Part shown: positions 1 through 8,200 of the stretch, piece after piece
How the letters are laid out: each line of letters begins with the position of its first letter
How positions within the stretch are numbered: the first letter of the stretch is position 1
Origin: Acidobacteria bacterium UBA7540
Lineage (GTDB): Bacteria; Acidobacteriota; Terriglobia; UBA7540
Length of the DNA stretch: 14,899 nucleotides
NCBI GenBank assembly: GCA_002478145.1
Contig: DLMI01000052.1
Location: 1-14,899, forward strand
Direction of reading: 5' to 3'
Program-made: the position numbers and the translations under genes
The notes under the pieces: generated by a model
The model's database searches: none
Told to the model about the DNA's origin: nothing
The model's input: only the letters and a program-made list of their open reading frames with translations

Positions 1-90
1 CCCTTTTCGTGGGCCTCGAATATCTGGATAATTAGGGAATATCCGGCAGGAGAAGACACCGTTCACTGGGTCACAAAAGTGAACACCTCT
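1..90. repeat. Left copy of 90-bp terminal direct repeat
   Basis: The first 90 bases match bases 14810-14899 in the same orientation, with one mismatch: A at 65 here, G at 14874 there. The match begins at base 1 and ends at the last base of the window, as expected for an unclosed circular contig or a contig broken inside a tandem repeat. The repeat lies inside a minus-strand reading frame, and the mismatch decides whether that frame is open. Confidence 0.95.
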
Positions 91-290
91 GGGATGATAA
101 CCTTTTCCGACTCAAGCTCCCATTTCCCGACCTTCATTTTGTACCTGGTCAGCCGTTCGCTGTTAAATGTGGTTTCGAATTCAATGCTTACGTCCGGCTG
201 GCTTTTCTTTATAAAATCAACAACCGTCATCTCGGCAAACGCTTTTTCCCTGGAACAAGATAAAACGACTTCCTCATAGATTCTTGGCAT
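63..290 (-). CDS. 5' part of small SRPBCC-like protein, stopped by TGA at 65-63
   Basis: As written, this frame encodes 75 residues, starting MPRIYEEVVLSCSREK and ending VFTFVTQ. The start at 290 is well supported: a strong Shine-Dalgarno sequence (AAAGGAGGG, reading the minus strand) lies about 5 nt upstream of ATG. The stop depends on A65. The repeat copy at the other end has G there (CGA, Arg) and continues in the same frame for 67 more codons (see 14632-14899). Joined, the pieces give 155 residues: an N-terminal strand, a helix-like stretch, a run of alternating hydrophobic strands (GKWELESEKV, VFTFVTQRT, YSLIIQIFE, LLRHIEDFEP) and a long C-terminal amphipathic helix. That order and length fit the SRPBCC/Bet v1-like fold, whose members bind hydrophobic ligands or lipids. 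The family assignment is by pattern only and no ligand can be inferred. Confidence 0.6.
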   Translation of the reverse strand: MPRIYEEVVLSCSREKAFAEMTVVDFIKKSQPDVSIEFETTFNSERLTRYKMKVGKWELESEKVIIPEVFTFVTQ

Positions 291-709
291 GGTCCCTCCT
301 TTTACAGTTATCTATCCCCTTAAACGGCAAGTCCCTATACCACGTTAAGGTGTATCTTTCCACACTTTTGTCCAAAACGCCCAAAACAGAAGCCAAAGGC
401 ATCGCCAGCTGGCATTACAGAGTCGTCCAGAGCTATCGCTCCTGATTTGCACATACACGCTGAAAGCTCACGTTGGAATTCAAGAAATTAGCTTGGTGTC
501 CAATCGCGGGGTTAGTTCTAGTCGGCGTGTTGACTAATCGCCGCGGACACCGCCACGGCCGGCACTTTGACGGCTTACCCGCACATCTGGCGACCCGGAT
601 CTCCCTGTTCAGCAAATCCCATAAATGCGGACAGGCGGTCGCCCACCCTTTAACTCGCCCACCTTGGGCCGGTTCGGATTCCGGGAGCGAAGGGCGTATC
701 CGTGGAAGT
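291..709. other. Non-coding stretch, nothing recognised
   Basis: This is the upstream region of the minus-strand SRPBCC-like gene, so its promoter should lie here. I could not pick convincing -35/-10 boxes. The only small structure seen is a 10-bp perfect palindrome, GCCAGCTGGC, at 404-413. Short open frames on both strands lack ribosome binding sites and coding-like composition. Confidence 0.5.
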
Positions 710-813
710 ACCCGCTGATCAAGTTTTTGAGTACTCTGTCATTCGGCAGAACTTCGGGTTGCCCCCGTGGATTCATCGATGAACACCAGGCGACTAACGA
801 GGAGCTATTTCCT
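710..813 (+). repeat. Dispersed repeat, copy A (pair with 14333-14438)
   Basis: About 104 bp that align by eye to 14333-14438 in the same orientation, with roughly three quarters identity and two 1-nt gaps. The best-conserved part (about 744-813) contains the shared words ACTTCGG/ACTTCGGG, GGATTC and GGAGCTATTTCC. Translated in one frame, both copies read G-R-T-S-x-C-P-x-G-F, then E-L-F-P with no indel over 23 codons. Either a short decayed gene or a repeat that happens to be open would explain this. On a circular reading the two copies sit about 1.2 kb apart, on either side of the SRPBCC-like gene. Confidence 0.7.
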
Positions 814-880
814 CGATCGCCGTTTGCAGGATCCGCCAAGCCACCCACAGACGCTGCTGCCTCACCTCCCGCCAACAACA

Positions 881-1108
881 ATGGCAGCGGGTCGGCAGCA
901 GGGTCCGGGTTCAACCGGCTCCGCAAGGGGTTCCCCGGCACGGCCCTTCGCCACGGCCAAGAAGCAAGCCATCGGCGAGGTGGTGGAATGGGCCAGTGGT
1001 GGCGCATTCAAGTACGGCGATGTCGCCCGCATGACGGAGGCCGATGCCCCGAAGCTGCGGGCGGCCACTGAGCTCATGGCGTCAACGCTCCCTGGCGCAA
1101 CGCACTGA
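881..1108 (+). pseudogene. Possible remnant of a small unknown gene
   Basis: The frame ending at the TGA at 1106-1108 has coding-like character over its last 55 or so codons. Third positions are overwhelmingly G or C, and the peptide looks like an ordinary helical protein tail (KKQAIGEVVEWASGG, then AFKYGDVARMTEADAPKL). The upstream part from the ATG at 881 is Gly/Pro/Ser/Arg-rich, has no ribosome binding site and looks non-native. I read this as the 3' end of a gene whose beginning has been lost or scrambled. No family is recognised. An intact small gene starting further downstream is possible but has no clear start signal. Confidence 0.25.
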
Positions 1109-1825
1109 CCACGGGTGCTTTTCTTCCCTCCGTCGACCTGCCTTTGACCCCTGCCTCAAATCCCACCACTTGCCTGGAGCGCTGGCTAGGCGCTGCATTT
1201 TGGAGCGGCGCGCGTTGCCAGCGCTCCAACCCGCCCTGTTTCGCCGGACGGTGCTTCGCATACCTTATTCGACACGAACGAATCGAACCGTTCCGGCGAC
1301 TACGGGTCCGCTGGCGCGATTGGTCAGTCCGACGTCGACCGGATCGTGGAAGCGACCTAGAAGGTTCCACCTACCCTGCCCCTGGCTCTGATCAATGGGA
1401 ATCGAAAGCGTTTCCCCCTTGAAGCGCACGTTCAAGTTTGCGTTGCTCGCGCGCTTCTGTCCTGGGTCGCTACCCCCTGTCTACCAGAGTGAAACCTCAT
1501 AGTCTCCGCTCAACGCGTCCACCCGCCATAGGGCGGTGGCGGTGCCGGGACCTGGAGGAGCCCAGGCTTCTGACTCTTGAGAGCCTGGTGTGCCCTGAAC
1601 CGTGCTCCAGAGTCGTCCAGTAAGCCATTCCTTCCGTTCTCGCCTAACCTTTCGTTTTCCCCCTTTAAGGGAGAACTGGGACTTAGCCGATAACCTAGTA
1701 GTGGGTCACTTTGAGTCGAGGCGCTTTGCGTCGGGAATTCGCCATTATGAGGATCAATCTAATCATTGTTACCTCTGCGTCAATTGGAGAGAACCGCAAA
1801 TGGTGAGAAGGCGAGGTGATGTCGA
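1109..1825. other. Non-coding stretch upstream of the rubrerythrin-like gene
   Basis: No gene is supported here. A 7-bp stem (CCAGGCT at 1562-1568 with AGCCTGG at 1582-1588) is present but has no T-tract, so it is not a convincing terminator. The segment must contain the promoter of the gene starting at 1826, but I could not identify boxes with acceptable spacing. A frame at 1602-1829 overlaps that gene's start by ATGA but lacks a ribosome binding site and coding-like composition. Confidence 0.5.
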
Positions 1826-2356
1826 ATGATGGACTCAGGTTCAGGGCAGACAATGGACACCGCCTTTGCGGGTGCAATTGAGATCGAGTACAAAGCCGCC
1901 GACATCTACGGTCAATTCTCAAGACTCTTCTCACATGTGCAGGGACTTTCCGATTTCTGGCAGGGATTATCTAACGATGAGGTGCGGCATGCGACTACAC
2001 TGCGGGCTGTCCGGGAATCGCTGGCTCCCGAACAGCTCCTAAACCCATGCGATAAGCAGGTCTGGGATAAGCTTATGCGAACGCAACAAATGCTCAAGAA
2101 GGATTTGGTAGGGGCCATCAACACGTTGGATGACGCCTACGAGGCGGCACACGATCTGGAGTTCTCTGAAGTCAATGTCATTTTCAAATTCCTAGCAGCA
2201 GAGGTCATTCCTTCTGATGAGCGAAAGCAATTCGTCCATTCCGAAATAACGCAGCATCAAAGCAAGCTCGTGGATTTTAGTTTGAATTTCGGAGACAAAG
2301 CCTGGAGAAAAGGCATCGGTGTTCAACGTACCGCAAGTGGTCAGATTGCCGCCTGA
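1826..2356 (+). CDS. Rubrerythrin-like diiron protein without rubredoxin domain
   Basis: A 176-residue, largely helical protein of the ferritin-like superfamily. The metal-ligand pattern matches the symmetric rubrerythrin diiron site: Glu21 in helix 1 (EIEYKAADIY), Glu52 and His55 in helix 2 (DEVRHA, an ExxH motif), Glu112 and Glu115 in helix 3 (LEFSEV, ExxE), and Glu140 and His144 in helix 4 (SEITQH, ExxxH). These correspond to E20, E53/H56, E94/E97 and E127/H131 of classical rubrerythrin, which reduces hydrogen peroxide. The C-terminal rubredoxin Cys4 domain is absent; the tail (about 155-176) is short and basic-polar with no cysteines. A peroxide-scavenging or iron-handling role in the cytoplasm is inferred; the electron donor is unknown. 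Start: ATG 1826 with GAGGTGA 5 nt upstream; ATG 1829 follows at once and is the alternative. It stands alone, with no same-strand partner nearby. Confidence 0.85.
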   Translation: MMDSGSGQTMDTAFAGAIEIEYKAADIYGQFSRLFSHVQGLSDFWQGLSNDEVRHATTLRAVRESLAPEQLLNPCDKQVWDKLMRTQQMLKKDLVGAINTLDDAYEAAHDLEFSEVNVIFKFLAAEVIPSDERKQFVHSEITQHQSKLVDFSLNFGDKAWRKGIGVQRTASGQIAA

Positions 2357-2810
2357 GAGAGACGTATGACCAGCGCACGCCCCTGCCTCGCCTTCGCTTC
2401 GCTCCGGTGATCGGGTGATAATTTCGTTCCCCCCTTGGAGGACCGCCTGTAAAAGCGGCTGTTCTCGACAACTTTCGGTGGTGTAACCACGGTTGAACTC
2501 CCCTATCAACTGGTCGAGCTTCGCCGCCAAAGCAAATCTTTGAAATTTGCAGGATTCGCCTCGGATTGGGCAGATCGGTCCTGCTTTGTCGCCTCGTGTT
2601 TACCGATGATGGGGCGGGGTTAATCCGAGATTCTGCACGGACGACGGGGCGCCCCGGAACAATCCCCCCTGGATTCGTCAGTTTTCCTTTAGTCACGGTT
2701 TCTAGACGCATGGTCGACTCGGAAAGTAGTCTCCAGTTGTCCGCAGAGGAAACCATTGGCTCGACCCACTGGAAGTGGCTGCCGCTCAACCAATTCCGGC
2801 GCTGCTAGGG
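2357..2810. other. Non-coding stretch between convergent genes
   Basis: This lies between the 3' ends of the rubrerythrin-like gene (+) and the RNB gene (-). A 6-bp stem (GCAAAT at 2532-2537 with ATTTGC at 2545-2550) is present without a T-tract on the plus side. Around 2636-2690 there is a faint resemblance (GGATTCGTC and surrounding bases) to the 710/14333 repeat, too weak to call a third copy. Open frames here, including one directly abutting the RNB stop codon, lack start signals. Confidence 0.45.
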
Positions 2811-2846
2811 ATTCGGCCTGAAAAGTCGGCTTCCCGTCGGCCATCC
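2811..2846 (+). repeat. Short dispersed repeat (pair with 14238-14273)
   Basis: Thirty-six bases align without gaps to 14238-14273 with about 30 identities. They include a 17-base perfect core, TGAAAAGTCGGCTTCCC, at 2819-2835. Read on the minus strand, both copies encode D-G-K-P-T-F. The distant copy forms the left arm of an inverted-repeat element; here the right arm is missing, so this looks like a half or decayed copy. It lies downstream of the RNB gene. Confidence 0.65.
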
Positions 2847-2943
2847 TCCGACCAGTGACGCCGAACTCGGGCAGGGCCTCAAAAACTGAACGACCATCCC
2901 GATCCAACCCGCCCCGTTCCAGAGCCATGCAATAATTCGGCAC

Positions 2944-4419
2944 CTACGGGACTCTCTTAAAGTCGATAAATCCGCGCTCCACATCGGTGTGGACCAATTG
3001 CACGCGGAGCTGGTGGCCCACGTCCATGCCCTCAAAACCGCTCGCCAGTCTTCCCTCCACGGGCGGATGCAGAAGGCGGACCCAGGTGCCTTTGACCGAT
3101 GCGCCGGTGACCATGGCGTCAAACTGTTCTCCGATTCTTGATTGCAGCAGGATTGCCGCCGCGGACTTTGTGACCTGCCGTTCCACTTTTTTTGCCGCGT
3201 CTTCTTCTTCGGTGCAGTGTTGCGCGAGGTCGGCCAATTCGATATTTTCGTAAGGGCAGGCACTTCCCGCCATGGCCGCTTTCAGCAAGCGATGGGTGAT
3301 CAGATCGGGGAATCGGCGATTGGGGGCAGTGGAGTGAGCATAATCCTTGACCGCCAAGCCGAAGTGCCCGGTGACATCGCCTCCCGGGAATTGCACGACG
3401 TATTCACCCGCCCCCAGGAGCTTAACCACGCTGGTGGACAGATCGGGAAAGCGGAGGGCATCAGCGGCTTTCGCCGACACCAGGAATTGTTCCAGGGCCT
3501 TGGCGTCGGGTTCCTGCGGCAGCTTTGAGCCCCGCTCTGCGGCAAGCTCGACGATCCGGTCCCAGCGTTTGGGCACGCGAACCACGCGCCGCAGCACAGG
3601 AAACTTCCTAGACACGAGGTATCGCGCGGCCACTCCGTTCGAGGCAATCATGAAGTCCTCAATAATGTCTTTGGCACGGTTCCTTTTATCGGCTGCCAGG
3701 TCCTTGAGTTCATCTCCGGCAAAGACCGGGCGCGCTTCGAGGGTTTCCAGATCCAGCGCACCCTGCAGGTGCCGGAGCGCCCTCAGCTTCTGGGCCACAC
3801 GGTCCTGGAGTCGCAGGTTTTCATCCAGGCCGCTGACCGCGCCAATCGCCTGTGGCATCGGCCCGCTACTCTCCAGCCAGGCGGCAACGCTGTTGTATGC
3901 CAGCTTGGCAATGTTTCGCACCGTCGCTTCATAAATGTCCGAACTCTGCAGCGTTCCGTCCCCGGTGAAAATCATCTCCATGACGATGGCCAGGCGGTCA
4001 GACGCGGCGCTGAGCGAGGTAAGGTCCGTGGAGAGTTTCTCCGGCAGCATAGGAAACGTCTCAGCCACCGTGTAGACCGAGGTGGTGTTCTGCCGCGCAT
4101 GATCGTCCAGTGCTGATTGCTTCTTCACCAACGCGTCTACGTCGGCAATGGCCACCAGAATCTTTACGGCTCCGCCCGGCAAAGCTTCAGCAACAGTAAG
4201 CTGGTCCAAGTCAAGCGAGTCATCGTTGTCAATGGAGCACCAGAGCAGGTTGCGGAGATCGCGCGTCGACCCATCCGTTCCGGTCGCTGGCCCGTGGATT
4301 CCCGCGAGCTCGGTGAGCGCCTGGGCCGGAAAATCTGGAACCAGTCCCTTTGCCACCATCGCCTGATGGGCAATTCGTTGCAGGATCGAGCGGTGTTGTT
4401 TATCGTTTCCGTCTATCAT
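2944..4419 (-). CDS. RNase II-family (RNB domain) exoribonuclease
   Basis: A 491-residue protein of the RNase II/RNase R family, which degrades RNA hydrolytically from the 3' end and releases nucleoside monophosphates. The RNB domain spans about 50-390. The acidic metal-binding cluster IDNDDSLDLD is at about 63-72. It is followed by VAIADVDALV, then the TSVYTVAETFPMLPEKLS block and, near residue 370, DYAHSTAPNRRFPDLITHR, the family's H-x-T/S-x-P-x-R-R-Y/F-x-D-L signature. The last 60 residues look like an S1/OB-type RNA-binding domain. The N-terminal cold-shock domains of E. coli RNase II and R are absent; only about 45 residues precede the catalytic region, matching the shorter RNB proteins common outside enterics. 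Start: ATG at 4419 with a modest GGGTGG upstream. The adjacent same-strand recombinase fragment is probably unrelated. Whether it is processive or acts on structured RNA cannot be told. Confidence 0.9.
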   Translation of the reverse strand: MIDGNDKQHRSILQRIAHQAMVAKGLVPDFPAQALTELAGIHGPATGTDGSTRDLRNLLWCSIDNDDSLDLDQLTVAEALPGGAVKILVAIADVDALVKKQSALDDHARQNTTSVYTVAETFPMLPEKLSTDLTSLSAASDRLAIVMEMIFTGDGTLQSSDIYEATVRNIAKLAYNSVAAWLESSGPMPQAIGAVSGLDENLRLQDRVAQKLRALRHLQGALDLETLEARPVFAGDELKDLAADKRNRAKDIIEDFMIASNGVAARYLVSRKFPVLRRVVRVPKRWDRIVELAAERGSKLPQEPDAKALEQFLVSAKAADALRFPDLSTSVVKLLGAGEYVVQFPGGDVTGHFGLAVKDYAHSTAPNRRFPDLITHRLLKAAMAGSACPYENIELADLAQHCTEEEDAAKKVERQVTKSAAAILLQSRIGEQFDAMVTGASVKGTWVRLLHPPVEGRLASGFEGMDVGHQLRVQLVHTDVERGFIDFKRVP

Positions 4420-4552
4420 TCATGCCACCCTATCTGGAATGCCGTAGTCTAATCTTCAGCCTGAATAAAGCATTTTACCCGCCACCGCCCGCATTCGCCA
4501 AATCCTGCGAATCGGCCCTGCATTCACCACCCATGTCGGGACCGAGGATTTC

Positions 4553-4882
4553 TCATGGGGGGCGGTTATCCACCGCCTCATAGGCGAGACGGCTCAGCTG
4601 TTTGGGGTAGGGCGTCTCGGCCACGCTCCAAGGCTTCCTGAGCGTCTTAATGAAAAAGAAGCGCAGAGCGGCGAGCTTCTGCGTCACGGTGCTCGCATCC
4701 AGATTCCGTTCGCGGAACAGATACGCTTGGTATTCACGAATGTGCTGGGGGCGCAACTGGTCCGGAGAACGGTGGAAGTAACGAGCAAAATCCGCGACCG
4801 CACGCAGGTAACAGCGGATGGTACCGGGAGAGTAATTGCGACGCTGGAGTTCCTCCAGCATCATTTGACGTAGACGGGTCAT
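4553..4882 (-). pseudogene. N-terminal fragment of a tyrosine recombinase (SAM-like domain only)
   Basis: The 109 residues match the N-terminal core-binding (SAM-like, phage integrase N-terminal) domain of tyrosine recombinases: M-x-x-L-R-x-x-M-x-E-E-L-x-x-R-N-Y-S-P-x-T-I-x-x-Y-L, followed by a FARYF stretch and TVTQKLAALRFFFIKTL. Full-length relatives are about 300 residues and carry a C-terminal catalytic domain with R...H-x-x-R...Y. Here the frame ends soon after PWSVAETPYPK, where the catalytic domain would begin. No catalytic residues are encoded in the 130 bp that follow, so the enzyme cannot be active. The start is well supported: AGGAGG lies about 7 nt before ATG 4882. Recombinases of this type often accompany IS91-like or integron-like elements, but no partner is left. 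It is probably a relic of a mobile element; a stand-alone DNA-binding domain is a less likely alternative. Confidence 0.75.
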
Positions 4883-4903
4883 AGGGAACCTCCTTATGAC
4901 CCG
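4875..4903 (-). promoter_or_regulatory. Hairpin enclosing the recombinase fragment's start codon and SD
   Basis: CGGGTCATA (4875-4883) and TATGACCCG (4895-4903) are perfect 9-bp inverted arms around an 11-nt loop. In the minus-strand transcript the AGGAGG ribosome binding site falls in the loop and the AUG (4882-4880) lies in the 3' arm. Folding could therefore limit translation initiation. The structure is seen directly; a regulatory role is inference. Confidence 0.5.
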
Positions 4904-5295
4904 ACCATATCCTGATCAAGATACCCCTGCCCGGTTCCTCGCACGCGTAGCGTCCGCCGCACGGGCGGCTTCGTTCGAAGTCGCCTTCCCGCCGACTGGC
5001 TCACCGTTTGGGCTGGATTCAGGCGTGGATGGGCGTTTCACAGGCACAATCTGGGCCAGTCGCCAAATCCAACTCGGAGTGAGCTGGGGACTGAAGTGTA
5101 GCTTAGAAAAAGGCTACACAAATCTCAGAGGTGCTGAAGACGCACACTTCTATACCTTCCAAGAGAAGGATGGACCCTTGTATTAGTCGCGGGGGCAAGG
5201 ATAGTTGAGATCAAGAAGCACTAGTCCTTGATTTTGGCAGGCCGAAACCCGTAAAGTAAGTAGCTAACAGTCAGCTATTGAGAAGGCACTGATTC
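4904..5295. other. Upstream region of the kinase gene
   Basis: There is no credible gene. A 96-codon frame starting at 4896 lacks a ribosome binding site and any recognisable domain. Small stems are present: TGTAGC/GCTACA near 5097-5118 and ATCAAG/CTTGAT at 5210-5215 and 5227-5232. Together with the divergent recombinase fragment, this region should hold the kinase promoter. Confidence 0.45.
5228..5257 (+). promoter_or_regulatory. Candidate sigma-70 promoter of the kinase gene
   Basis: TTGATT (5228-5233) and TAAAGT (5252-5257) are each 4/6 matches to the -35 and -10 consensus, with an 18-bp spacer. This would place the transcript start near 5264, about 30 nt before the kinase ATG. The -35 overlaps the right arm of a 6-bp inverted repeat (5210-5232). 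The support is weak. Confidence 0.3.
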
Positions 5296-8200
5296 ATGGA
5301 ATGCCCTCAGTGTCGACACATCAATCCCGCCGCAGCAACTCGATGCGAAAACTGTAACACGCCCTTTGACTTTGAGGGCATGACAGCGACGAGCGGAGTG
5401 ACGGAAGTTTGGCCCATCCGCACACCCGCTGAGGGCGGAACGACCCTCGCTGGTGCCTCCCAGGCTCTGAAAGCAGGGCATGTTTTGGGGGGGCGATATG
5501 AGATTTTAGAACTGCTCGGGCAAGGTGGCATGGGCGCAGTTTACAAGGCGCGAGATCGCGAGGTCGACCGACTGGTTGCGCTGAAAGTGATTCGCCCTGA
5601 ACTGGCGGGGGATCCAGACGTCTTACCGCGATTCAAGCAGGAATTGATCCTGGCGCGGCAGGTCACACATAAGAATGTGATTCGCATTTTTGACCTGGGA
5701 GAGGCCGAGGGGGCGAAGTTCATTTCCATGGAGTACATCGACGGCCGTGACCTGAAGAATATTCGTGCCGAGCGAGGGAAGCTCCAGCCAGAAGAAGCTG
5801 CAGAGATCATCGAGCAAGTTTGCCGCGCCTTGGATGCCGCGCACGCGGAAGGTGTGATCCACCGTGACCTCAAGCCCCAGAACATCATGGTGGACAAGCA
5901 CGGTCGGGTTGTGGTCATGGATTTTGGAATCGCGCGCTCGAGGGAAATGCCCGGCCTGACGCAAACGGGCGTGTTGGTGGGTACCCCGGAATACATGTCG
6001 CCAGAGCAAGCCAGGGGCGAGGAAATCGATTCAAGGTCTGACCTGTTCTCACTTGGCATCATTTTCTACGGGTTGCTTACCGGCAAATCGCCTTATGAGG
6101 CCACAAGCTCCGTCGCTGCCCTGTTGAAGCGCACCCAGGAGCGAGCCGTCCCGCCGGTCAAGCTGGATCCTGCGATTCCGAAGTTCATGAATGACATCGT
6201 GGTCCGGTGCCTGGAGATTGACCCGCAGCGTCGCTATGCGAGCGCGCAGGAAATCTTGCGGGACCTCGAAGCCCGTCACGGCCCACGCAAGGGCGTTACT
6301 CCTCTTCACATGCCGCGATTCCGGATGGTGGAGGAGCTCCCGACGAAATGGATCGCGCCGGGGTTGGCCCTGATTATGCTTCTGCTCATCGGCCTTGTGT
6401 TCCGGGGAAAAATCTTTGCGCCGGCAGTCAAGCCGAAGCCCTCGGGGCCCACCATCTCGCTGGCCATTCTCCCCTTCCGCAACGCCTCCGGCGACCCATC
6501 GCTGGACTGGCTCGGATCGAGCCTTGCCGAATGGTTGAGTACGGACGTCGGAAACTCGTCTTATCTGCGGACAGTTTCTTCTGACCGGCTGCATCAAATC
6601 TTGCACGATCTGCGCATCACGGCGGACTCCACTCCGGATCCCGACACCCTGCGCCGCCTAGCGGAATTTAGCAACGCGGAGACCGTGGTCTGGGGACAAT
6701 ACGCGAAGCTGGGGGAACAGATTCGCATTGATGCCACCTTGCGCGACCTGAAAAGGGACCGTACTGCGACATTGAAGGCGGAGGCGCCCAACCAGGGCGC
6801 GCTGCCAGGAGCGGTGGATCGTCTGGCGCAAGCCATCCGGGAAAACCTGGCCCTATCCTCGTCGGAGATGAAAGAACTCCAGGCGCAGGCGTTCAAACCT
6901 ACCTCGAAGTCGCTCCCGGCGCTGCGTGACTACAACGAGGGGCTTCAGCTCTTGCGTCAGGGAAAAAACCTGGAGGCACAAAAGCGGTTCGAGGTTGCCA
7001 CCAAGGAAGATCCGGAGTTCGCCCTGGCTTATGCCAAGCTGGGCCTGACTTATGCCAACCTAGGCTATGACAACGAAGCCGAGCAAACGTCCCAAAAGGC
7101 CGTGGACCTGAGCGAAAGCTTGCCGCCGCAGGAAAAGTATCGGATCGTAGCCAGCCATGCGCAGGTCACGAAGGATTACCCAAAGGCCATCGAGGCTTAC
7201 GAGAACATGGCCAAGGTCTTGCCGGACGACACCCAGGTCCAGTTCATTCTGGCTGGGCTCTACGAAGATACCAGCGCGTTCGACAAGGCGCGGGAGCGCT
7301 ACACGCAAGTTCTGAAGGCAGACCCAAAGTACGTCGAAGGCCTCCTGGGGATGGGCCGCGTGGAAATCAAGAGCGGGAATCCGCAGGGCGGACTTGATTA
7401 CCTGAATCGTGCGCTAACCCTTGCAATTCAACTCGACAACCTGGAGGAGAAAGCCACAGTTCTCTACGCGATCGGCGTCGCTTACAAGCTGCTAAACAGG
7501 CAGGATGAAGCTCTACGCAATTGCCAGGAGTCGCTGGGCATCAAGCGCCGCCTTGGCGACAAGCGGGGCATGGCGACCAGCCTGAACATGGTCGCCCAAA
7601 TCCAGGAGCGCCTTGGCAAGCCGGATCAGGCCTTGAAGAGCTACGAGGAAGCACTGCAACTGCGGCGGGAGATTGGTGACAAGAAGGGTGTTGGCGATAC
7701 TCTCATCGATCTGGGCACCTTCTATCACGACCGCGGCCAGCACGACCATGCGTTGAGCCTCTTCAAGGAGTCCCTTCAGATCCAGCGCGAGCTGGGAAAC
7801 GAAAGCAACCAGGGACTGTGCTTGAACAATATCGGCAGCAGCTATTCCTTCAAAGGGCAATACGATGACGCCGCCACCTGTTTTCAGCAGGCTCTTCAGT
7901 TGCGCGAGAAGAGCAACTTCCCGAACGAAATTGCCGAGACCGTGCATAACCTGGCGGAGACCAACGCCAATATGGGTCAATACGACCAAGCCCTTGCTTA
8001 CTACCTCCGTGCGCTAGAACTCTACCGAAGCGCGGGCGACAAGCGAGGTGCGGCCATCGAGTCGGCCAGCATGGGAACCCTCTTCGCCTACCAGGGGCGT
8101 TATGGCGCGGCCGTCAATGCCAAACAAGAAGCTCTCAAGACCTTTCGAGAGCTGGGCGACCGGAGCTCCTGGATGATCGAGATCCTGAGCGGCTACGGCG

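Noticed and set aside
669..688. GGTTCGGATTCC, resembling a tRNA T-arm
   Set aside because: No matching acceptor stem, anticodon arm or D-arm could be laid out around it.
418..1620. 13-bp direct repeat CAGAGTCGTCCAG at 418-430 and 1608-1620
   Set aside because: One 13-bp match is about what chance gives in a window this size, and nothing mobile lies between the copies.
1602..1829. Small frame whose stop overlaps the rubrerythrin-like start as ATGA
   Set aside because: There is no ribosome binding site, no coding-like composition and no recognisable motif. The downstream gene has its own good SD, so coupling is not needed.
2689..2943. Minus-strand frame beginning directly after the RNB stop codon
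   Set aside because: It is the same frame read past the stop, with a GTG as its first codon and no SD. The DNA belongs to the non-coding repeat region.
4896..5186. 96-codon plus-strand frame upstream of the kinase
   Set aside because: There is no ribosome binding site. Its ATG exists only because of the palindrome at the recombinase start, and no domain is recognisable.
5541..6606. Minus-strand frames of 128-185 codons inside the kinase gene, and similar ones to 8592
   Set aside because: They are antisense shadows of a high-GC gene whose own frame carries all kinase and TPR motifs.
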